Source: Bacteroides nordii WAL 11050 = JCM 12987
GTDB taxonomy: Bacteria > Bacteroidota > Bacteroidia > Bacteroidales > Bacteroidaceae
Assembly (NCBI GenBank): GCA_000613465.1
Contig: BAJA01000044.1
Span: forward strand, 1-40,220
DNA length: 40,220 nucleotides
Direction of reading: 5' to 3'
Position 1 is the first letter of the stretch. Every line of letters begins with the position of its first letter. This document shows, in pieces, positions 27,527 to 34,793 of the stretch. The translations under genes and the position numbers were made by a program. The notes beneath the pieces are model-generated. The model did no database searches. It saw nothing but the letters and a program-made list of their open reading frames with translations, and was not told the origin of the DNA.

Positions 27527-28918
27527 ATGACAGTCCGGCGCTCCATACTGCCTGTCTTCCTCATCATCCTCTTTTCTGTATTGGCCTGTAGACACAGACA
27601 CCACCCGACAGAAGAAGTGGGAGCATATGATTTGGCACAGATTAAAGACAGCGGTGAACTGGTCGTACTGACATTATACAGCTCAACAACCTATTTTATT
27701 TACCGCGGACAGGAAATGGGGTTCCAATATGAGTTGAGCGAACAATTTGCCAAAAGCCTGGGTGTAAAGTTACGCATTGAAGTAGCACGAAATGTATCTG
27801 AACTAATTGAAAAGCTTCTGGCTGGTGAGGGTGATCTTATCGCATACAATCTTCCTATCACCAAAGAATTGAAAGATAGCCTGATCTATTGTGGAGAGGA
27901 AGTTATTACACATCAGGTAATTGTACAGCGAAACAATGGTAAAACAAAACCAATAACCGATGTAACGGAACTTATCGGTAAAGATGTATATGTAAAACCC
28001 GGTAAATATTACGACAGGCTCGTCAATCTGAACAGCGAACTGGGAGGCGGCATACAGATTCACAAGATAACAGGTGACAGTATCACAACCGAAGATCTTA
28101 TCACGCAAGTAGCACAAGGAAAAATCCCCTACACAGTGGCAGATAACGATTTGGCAAAGTTAAACACCACTTATTATCCGAATCTGAATATCAAACTCTC
28201 TATCAGTTTTGATCAGCGAGCATCATGGGCTGTACGGAAAGACTGCCCTCAACTGGCTGCTGCCGCAGACAAATGGCACGAAGATAATATGACTTCACCG
28301 GCTTATAGTGCCAGTATGAAGCGATATTTTGAAATCAGTAAGGCAGTTCCTCACTCCCCTATTCTCTCATTACGTGAAGGAAAAATTTCTCATTACGATA
28401 AACTATTTAAAAAGTATGCAAAAGAGATAGATTGGGACTGGCGTTTACTGGCATCACTGGCCTACACGGAATCTAACTTTGATACAACAGCTGTATCATG
28501 GGCAGGAGCCAAAGGCTTGATGCAGCTTATGCCCCAAACAGCACGTGCTATGGGAATACCTCCCGGCAAAGAACAAAATCCGGAAGAAAGCATTAAAGCA
28601 GCTGTGAAGTATATAGCAAGCACTGACAGGAGTCTTAGAATGATTCCCGATAAACAAGAACGCATTAAGTTCATTCTTGCTTCCTACAATGCCGGATTAG
28701 GACATGTATACGATGCCATTGCACTGGCTGATAAGTATGGAAAAAATAAAAATATATGGGACAACAATGTAGAAAACTATATCCTGCTGAAAAGTAATGA
28801 AGAATACTTTACCGATCCCGTTTGTAAAAACGGTTACTTCCGTGGAATAGAAACATATAACTTCGTGAAAGATATTATGTCAAGGTATGAGTCATATAAG
28901 AAAAAAATAAAAGAATAA
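27527..28918 (+). CDS. mltF: MltF-like membrane-bound lytic murein transglycosylase
   Basis: 463 residues. A lipoprotein signal ends V-L-A-C (Cys21). An SBP_bac_3-like periplasmic binding module (about 35-270: SGELVVLTLYSSTTYF, MGFQYELSEQFAKSLGVKL) is followed by an SLT lysozyme-like domain (about 285-445) with catalytic Glu315 in LAYTESNFD, then GAKGLMQLMPQTARAMGI and ILASYNAGLGHV. The enzyme cleaves peptidoglycan with formation of 1,6-anhydro-muramic ends; the binding module regulates it. This two-module layout is that of E. coli MltF. It is probably co-transcribed with udk. The gene converges with araC, with only 11 bp between the stops. Confidence 0.93.
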   Translation: MTVRRSILPVFLIILFSVLACRHRHHPTEEVGAYDLAQIKDSGELVVLTLYSSTTYFIYRGQEMGFQYELSEQFAKSLGVKLRIEVARNVSELIEKLLAGEGDLIAYNLPITKELKDSLIYCGEEVITHQVIVQRNNGKTKPITDVTELIGKDVYVKPGKYYDRLVNLNSELGGGIQIHKITGDSITTEDLITQVAQGKIPYTVADNDLAKLNTTYYPNLNIKLSISFDQRASWAVRKDCPQLAAAADKWHEDNMTSPAYSASMKRYFEISKAVPHSPILSLREGKISHYDKLFKKYAKEIDWDWRLLASLAYTESNFDTTAVSWAGAKGLMQLMPQTARAMGIPPGKEQNPEESIKAAVKYIASTDRSLRMIPDKQERIKFILASYNAGLGHVYDAIALADKYGKNKNIWDNNVENYILLKSNEEYFTDPVCKNGYFRGIETYNFVKDIMSRYESYKKKIKE

Positions 28919-28929
28919 TCATTTAAGAC

Positions 28930-29799
28930 CTATCCTTTACGGTATTGTTGTGGCGACTGTCCTGTTTGTTTTTTAAAAAATGTACCAAAATAAGAAGCAT
29001 TCGGAAAATTGAAGTAATCGGAAATCTCTTGAATACTTTTTTGAGTATTTTTAAGCAGTGAAATACTTTTTCGGGTAATAGACCTGAATATTAATTCCTG
29101 TACCGTATAGCCACAGATGGACTTAGATAATACAGAAATGTATTTAGGGGATAAACAGAGCTTACCTGCATAAAACTCTACACCACGCTGTTCTGTATAA
29201 TACTCATCTATCAACTGAATCAATTTAATAAAAATTTCATACTTACGTCCTACTGAAGATTTCAAATTAATGGGTTTACGATTATAAATGGAACATATCC
29301 GGTATGTCAATCCTAAGAGCAGAAGCTTCTGTTCGTACCGGCTGAAGGTATTGTCTTCCATTTCCAAAGTACTATCCAATAAGGACATGTATTTCAATAC
29401 TTCCTCTTCATCTCCAGTATTCCAGACATAACACGGCTCTGTCCTGAGCTGTGAGTACAAATACATGGAAGCTACAGAATTACCTATAATATCCCGTATC
29501 GGCTCTATCTGATAAACGAGAATAAACAGTTCTACATTCTCAGATTCCTGAAGCACCTGAAAAAGAGAATCTTCCGGTATAAAAAGAGTTTCTCCAGCTT
29601 TTGCTGAATAAATTTTCTGATTGAGGGAAAACATAAAACTCCCCCGACGGCAAATTACCAACCCTACACCATTAATAAGAAATGGCTCTTTTAAAGAAGC
29701 AGGAAAGGTATGGAGCATACCTTTCGAGCTGCAAATATTCTCCTTGTTCAGTAGTGCATAATTAAGACGGGATAAGCGTTCTTGCAAAATATTCATCAT
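28930..29799 (-). CDS. AraC-family transcriptional regulator
   Basis: 289 residues. An N-terminal cupin-like sensor half (FLINGVGLVICRRGSFMFS, AGETLFIPEDSLFQVL) is followed by a C-terminal double helix-turn-helix (about 190-289; the second motif SIQEISDYFNFPNASYFGTF ends QSPQQYRKG). It lies 31 bp after the MFS gene on the same strand, at the end of the efflux operon, and is the best candidate regulator of it, possibly through the palindrome at 33935-33972. The inducer is unknown. Confidence 0.93.
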   Translation of the reverse strand: MMNILQERLSRLNYALLNKENICSSKGMLHTFPASLKEPFLINGVGLVICRRGSFMFSLNQKIYSAKAGETLFIPEDSLFQVLQESENVELFILVYQIEPIRDIIGNSVASMYLYSQLRTEPCYVWNTGDEEEVLKYMSLLDSTLEMEDNTFSRYEQKLLLLGLTYRICSIYNRKPINLKSSVGRKYEIFIKLIQLIDEYYTEQRGVEFYAGKLCLSPKYISVLSKSICGYTVQELIFRSITRKSISLLKNTQKSIQEISDYFNFPNASYFGTFFKKQTGQSPQQYRKG

Positions 29800-29830
29800 A
29801 TAAAAATTACCGATTCACATTAAAACTGTG

Positions 29831-31471
29831 CTAAGTTAGTAATTTTCGCTTAGGATAAGGTATCACAACCGCAAATATCATACAAATAAGGCAGGCATAT
29901 AATGTCCAGCCAGCCATCTCTTTTACGGCCGAGAGCGTGGCTTGTACTTGAATACGCCCTTTAGTGGATATGGCAGCCATGTTTATAGATTCAGTCCTGC
30001 TTTTTCCTTGATATTGCATTCCTTTCATGGTCTGAATAAAAGAGGAGGATGCTTCGGGATGTAACATATCCACATTCTGTGCATAACGTGTGATGTAGTA
30101 TTGCTGTCTTTCCTGCAATATATTAGTATAGAGAGCCGTACCGATGGATGGGGCCAGTACCATACGTACGGTAAGCATAGTACAAATCCAAGAAGACAGA
30201 AACTTATAAGGCATGCGCTGGGTTGCAAATGTAGGTATCAACGAATAAAGTAGCATCATACCTGTGGAACGGATTATAACCGGATACTTCATACGTTCAT
30301 ACAATCCGGCACCTTGGACTTCAAAATACATAAACATAGCAGACAGTCCCAATAAAAGAAAACCAGCGGCAAATAAATATTTGAAATGCACTCCTTTTAC
30401 ACTAAGCCAGATAGTTACAATACCACCAATAAAGTACCCCAACATACTCCAATTGCCCAATGTAGCATTTTGGAAGTTATCCAGTTTCATGCTTATCCCT
30501 GTAAATACATTGACAAACATAGCACTGGAATTCAACACCATCAACAGAAAATATAGCAGAAAACCAATACGAATAGTGCGTAATTTGAATACATCCAGTT
30601 GATAGTAAGGATTGCGCTGAGTGGCTTCTATGTAAATGAATATGCCCCCTGTAATGATAGCACCGACCGTAGCCCATTGTATGGCAGGATTATCATACCA
30701 ATCAAGTACCTTACCGTAAGTCAGTATATAAGTGATACAGAGCAACATAATACTAAATATAGAAGCATTACCGAACTGTTTGAAATTAATAGGAAACCGC
30801 CGTGTAACATATTTATGATAAGGCATCGTAATAAATGTAATGAGAATACAAAGTAACAACAGCCCCATCATGAAATAGTAAACATATTGCCATTCATATT
30901 CAAAAGCAAGCCATGCAGTAAGCGAGGTCCCTATTTGTCCCAATATCATAAAGAACAGGTAAATGGCCGGCTGTGCAGCACTTCGTTCGATATCCAGTTT
31001 ATCCCATCCTTCTCCGGTTGCCGGTTCATTACCAGGAGTGATTTTCTCATAAGCTTCAATATGCCCTGCATACTTGATAAGTGTAAAAAGATTAACCATC
31101 ATCAATACCATCCGGAGAAATCCCGTAAACAGACTACAAAGCGCCAACAGAAATACACTGTCTGTCTTAGCGCAGATATAGCTGAATATGTACATCAACG
31201 AGAAACCGGCAATGCACATCATTTTCTCTCTGCGAATAAGTACTAATCTATATAAAAAAGGACAGAAAGCTGCCATACCTATAGAAGTGGCGAAATTAGT
31301 GAACTGGATATGTTCGGAAATAATCCCCAATCCGTTCATCATCTCAGTACTGTTTACCGAATAAGTCCCTCCTACCGTAAGTATCGGAAGGAAAAACAAT
31401 ATTAGGATAATGATGCCTACCGGTTTCGGCACCCAATTGTAGAAAGGATAATTTTTAGGGTACGATGGCAT
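29831..31471 (-). CDS. DHA2/EmrB-type MFS efflux transporter
   Basis: 546 residues with about 14 hydrophobic segments, the DHA2 pattern, beginning VGIIILILFFLPILTVGGTY and ending LYACLICMIFAVVIPYPKRK. It is the inner-membrane pump of a tripartite system whose adaptor (HlyD) and outer-membrane channel (TolC) are encoded just upstream. The loop after about residue 410 (ITRYAQNVDMLHPEASSS) is longer and more polar than the others. The start lies 4 bp after the reconstructed HlyD stop, so the two are translationally close. The exported compounds are unknown; drugs, bile acids or fatty acids are possibilities from the family. Confidence 0.92.
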   Translation of the reverse strand: MPSYPKNYPFYNWVPKPVGIIILILFFLPILTVGGTYSVNSTEMMNGLGIISEHIQFTNFATSIGMAAFCPFLYRLVLIRREKMMCIAGFSLMYIFSYICAKTDSVFLLALCSLFTGFLRMVLMMVNLFTLIKYAGHIEAYEKITPGNEPATGEGWDKLDIERSAAQPAIYLFFMILGQIGTSLTAWLAFEYEWQYVYYFMMGLLLLCILITFITMPYHKYVTRRFPINFKQFGNASIFSIMLLCITYILTYGKVLDWYDNPAIQWATVGAIITGGIFIYIEATQRNPYYQLDVFKLRTIRIGFLLYFLLMVLNSSAMFVNVFTGISMKLDNFQNATLGNWSMLGYFIGGIVTIWLSVKGVHFKYLFAAGFLLLGLSAMFMYFEVQGAGLYERMKYPVIIRSTGMMLLYSLIPTFATQRMPYKFLSSWICTMLTVRMVLAPSIGTALYTNILQERQQYYITRYAQNVDMLHPEASSSFIQTMKGMQYQGKSRTESINMAAISTKGRIQVQATLSAVKEMAGWTLYACLICMIFAVVIPYPKRKLLT

Positions 31472-31475
31472 AGCT

Positions 31476-32566
31476 TCAGAGTTTTACTTTTACAACTACC
31501 ATCATACCTGCCGCCAACCTCTCATTGTCTTCTTTAGATAAATTAGTAAAATCAATACGTACCGGTATACGTTGTTGTATTTTTACGAAGTTTCCGGCAG
31601 AATTATCCGTGGGAACAAAGAATATTTGGATCCTGTAGCACCGGAAATCGCCGTTATTTTTCCGGTAAATTTTTTATCACTGATGGCATCCACTGTAACA
31701 ATAACCTCCTGTCCCAGATGCAGGTTCTCTATCTGAGTCTCTTTATAGTTGGCAATAATCCATTTTTGAGTATCAGGAAGAATATAAGTAATCGTTTGTC
31801 CCGCTGTAATAAACTGTCCTTCTTCTAAAGTACGACGCCCCAACTTACCGTCACAAGGAGCTGTTACTACCGTATACGAGAGATTAAGTTTTGCCATTTC
31901 GAGGGCTGCCGTTGCTCGTTGAATAGCAGCCTCTGTATTCTCACGACGGTGTGAAACTTCATTTACTCCTGATAGAGCCGCCTTTTGTTGCCGCTTTACT
32001 GCTTCAAGTTTTTTATGAGTTGCTTCATATTCCGTTTCTATCTGCTCCAATTGTATGGGAGTAGCTGCATTTCTTTTAACCAGGTTCTGATACCGTTGAC
32101 GGTCTTTCTCCAATTTGACAAGACGTATTTCTATCTCTGCAATGGAAGCGTCATAAACAGAGGCTGTGGTTTGGGTAGTTTGCAAAGTTACTCCAATAAC
32201 AGTAGCACCTGCCAATGCGTCTTTCAGTGCTGCTTCGGCCTCCATTACCCGTATTTTGTATTCACGGTCGTCAAGTACCAATAATGTATCCCCTTTATGT
32301 ATTTCCTGATGTTCGGTGAAACAAATCTTTTTAATATACCCCGATGCACGCAAATTGATAGGGGATATATATTGTTCTATTTGAGCATCGTTACTGGTCT
32401 CACAACTTTTGTAATTCAGAAAAAGGCACACCACCTGAATTATCCCCCACGCAATGATCACGATTCCCAACATACTGACTACTATTTGCCAACGGCGTAG
32501 TTTTTTCAGTTTATTTGCTTTCTCCTGATGTATACTTGCTACACTGTCGTTTTCTTTTGTTCTCAT
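31476..32566 (-). CDS. HlyD/EmrA-family membrane fusion protein, frameshifted near the C-terminus
   Basis: The first frame codes 327 residues: cytoplasmic start, one transmembrane helix (about 28-52, QIVVSMLGIVIIAWGIIQVV), the lipoyl half-motif INLRASGYIKKICF, a coiled-coil hairpin (about 100-210), and the second half-motif TAPCDGKLGRRTLEEGQFIT. It ends abruptly after SGATGSKYSLFPRII. The next frame continues TDNSAGNFVKIQQRIPVRID and AAGMMVVVKVKL, the normal EmrA-like ending, to the stop at 31476. One base is missing near 31611-31613 (GGG on plus); 1091 bp is one short of 364 codons. The protein bridges the MFS pump and TolC. It lies 32 bp after the TolC gene. Without correction the C-terminal beta domain is lost. 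Confidence 0.9.
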
Positions 32567-32598
32567 ATCTTTTGTATTGTTTTAATATTCTTGTTTGA

Positions 32599-33926
32599 TT
32601 AATCATTTACCAAGGAATCTATCCGTCCGGTAAGCTTAAGTAACATTAAAGTAGTGATACGGTAATTATAATGTGCACTTATATAGTTATTTTGCGCTTC
32701 ACTCATGCGCATCTCATCCTGCAATACTTCGGTCATCGAAGTAATCCCTTCCCGGTAACGATTCATAGTGACTGCATAAACATCCTCAGCCAATAGATAA
32801 TTGTCCTTTTGTTTTTTGAAATTACGCTGATTGTTCATCAAATCATTTGTGGCATTCAAATATTGGACTTGCAGATTCTTTCGGGTATTTTCTTGTGCTA
32901 TCTTCATATTTTCAATATCAATAGCTGCTTTACGACTTTTATAGCGTTTATCAAATCCGTCGAATATTGGTACACGCAAAGACAAACCCAAACCATACGA
33001 ACGAAACCAATGATTGGAAGGTCCGGAATGGAACCAGTGATAAGCTTTGTCTGTGTAAGCCGAAAACATCCAACTGCCTGTAAGGTTCAGTGAGGCATAT
33101 AACCATAGCCGATCATCTTTTTCTGTTGCTCAGCCAGTTGCTTTTGAGATTGTAGCAACTGCAGTTCATAGAGGTTTTCTGACAAACCGGTCAGAGCAAC
33201 CGGAATGATGTTGTCGGTATTGACAGGTGTCAATGCAATATTTTTCTCAGCCGGATAATCAATGATATATTTCAAAAGATTCAGTTGTTGTTCTAACATT
33301 GCCTGGGCGTTGTCATACTGTACTTTCAAGTTTTCTAAATTGATATTCACCCGTTTCACATCTACTTCCATAGCCATCCCGTTATCGTAAAATGCCTGTG
33401 TAATATCCTTTAACTCTTCAAGACGGATGATATTGGCTTTTACCAGTACAATTTGCTCTGCAGTAACTTGTCCCAAATAATACATTTTACAGATTTGCAA
33501 GATAAGGTCTTCCCTCGCCTTTTCGTAAGAAAGGCGATTCATCTCATCCATTGTCCTGGCAATAGATAAAGTAGTATAAAGAGTTTGATTATAGAGTGGC
33601 ATTTGTAACTGCAATCCAGCATTGGCATTATACCGCAAAGTATGAGTTACATTGTAAGGGGTACCATATACAGAACCATCGGTTACAGATACAGGCGGAT
33701 CAATGTTATCATTATAATTGGCGAAACCATTAATTTGTGGAAGTAGCTTAGCGCGGTTTTCAGAAATACCATATCTACCTTTCTGTATTTCATTGCGCTT
33801 ACTCTGTAAAGACAGATTATTTTCTATACCCATTTCAAGACAGTTTTCAAGTGTCAGAGTATCTTGTGCACTTCCACTCGTAACCGATAGGTAGAAAAAA
33901 GAAAAAATGAATAGTAATCTTTTCAT
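32599..33926 (-). CDS. TolC-family outer-membrane efflux protein, frameshifted
   Basis: I chose the start at 33926 (MKRLLFIFSFFYLSV, a clean signal peptide ending GSA-QD); an in-frame start at 33950 lies inside the -7 box. The first frame (to 33087) ends IGYGYMPH. The second frame reads SLNLTGSWMFSAYTDKAYHW onward to the stop at 32599. One base is missing near 33093; 1328 bp is one short of 443 codons. Both halves carry TolC repeats: TLENCLEMGIENNLSLQSKR and LLPQINGFANYND in the first, LRVPIFDGFDKRYKSRKA and YREGITSMTEVLQDEMRM in the second. It forms the outer-membrane tunnel for the HlyD/MFS pump encoded downstream. The largest second-frame piece starts at 33069. Confidence 0.9.
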
Positions 33927-33934
33927 AATGCTCA

Positions 33935-33972
33935 TACGATAAATAAGCACAAATTTAGTAGCTTATATCGTA
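33935..33972 (-). promoter_or_regulatory. Palindrome overlapping the TolC operon promoter
   Basis: Arms at 33935-33948 (TACGATAAATAAGC) and 33961-33972 (GCTTATATCGTA) pair with a 2-nt bulge around a 12-nt centre. The centre holds CAAATTTA (33950-33957), which on minus is TAAATTTG, a -7 match. The TolC start at 33926 lies about 24 nt downstream. No good -33 TTTG is visible, which fits an activator- or repressor-controlled promoter. The symmetry suggests an operator for the AraC regulator or an unlinked dimeric one. Confidence 0.55.
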
Positions 33973-34188
33973 TAAATACTATCCATAAATCAAGTGTTTC
34001 TATTCATATTTTCCTTTTTTTATAGAAAAACAAAGCTAAATGGTCTTCATATTTACCCTTAATATTTATTTTCATCAGTCTGTTTTTCAAAATTAGTCCA
34101 TACAACAAATAGTCTTACCTTTTTTTAAGACAGAAAACAATACAAAAAAACAGCTAACAACGAGAAATTACAACATTTTTTACAATAT

Positions 34189-34788
34189 TTACTGATAATG
34201 TATTTTCTTTGCGTCATACTTTTGCTTCGGTTGCTGTTGAATAGCAGGATATCCGAAAGGTATGACACATAGTGGTAAAATGTTTTTGGGAAGAGCAGTA
34301 TACTTGCGTACTACTTCCATACGATCCTCATAAGGATAAGCAGCAGTCCATACAGCACCTAATCCCAAACTTTCGGCAGCTAAAAGAATATTTTGCGCAG
34401 CAGCCGAACAATCCAAATACCAATAAGAAGATCGGGTAGAGTCACCACAGACAACAATAGCATAACGAGCTTCGGTAAGCATCTTAGCATAAGGCAAAGC
34501 TGCAGCCATAGAATCAAGGGAAGCACGTTTGGTTACAACAATAAACTCCCAAGGACGCAAATCTTTACCCGAAGGAGCAGCCATACCGGCACGAAGCATC
34601 AAGTCTATCTTTTCCTCTTCAACTCCTTTGTTCAAGTAAGTTCGCACACTCTTACGCGCAAAGATATTATCCAAAGCAGCGTTAGCAGAAACAGACTCTG
34701 TTTTTTGCGAAACAGAAGAGCAAGAAAAAACAGTAGTCAGTAGGACAACTGTCGATAACAACAAAAAACAAATCTTTCTTACGTCCAT
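34189..34788 (-). CDS. Exported nitroreductase-family lipoprotein
   Basis: 199 residues. A lipoprotein signal ends V-F-S-C (Cys23, followed by SSVSQK), and the rest is an FMN-dependent nitroreductase domain: IFARKSVRTYLNKGVEEEKI (FMN phosphate-binding Arg-Ser region), GMAAPSGKDLRPWEFIVV, YWYLDCSAAAQNILLAAESL and GLGAVWTAAYP. Family members reduce nitro compounds, quinones or flavins in the cytoplasm; an exported version is uncommon, and its electron donor is unclear. It starts 5 bp after metH and is probably co-transcribed with it. Downstream, 33973-34188 is AT-rich and holds only a weak 6-bp hairpin (34112-34131). Confidence 0.88.
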   Translation of the reverse strand: MDVRKICFLLLSTVVLLTTVFSCSSVSQKTESVSANAALDNIFARKSVRTYLNKGVEEEKIDLMLRAGMAAPSGKDLRPWEFIVVTKRASLDSMAAALPYAKMLTEARYAIVVCGDSTRSSYWYLDCSAAAQNILLAAESLGLGAVWTAAYPYEDRMEVVRKYTALPKNILPLCVIPFGYPAIQQQPKQKYDAKKIHYQ

Positions 34789-34793
34789 ATCAA

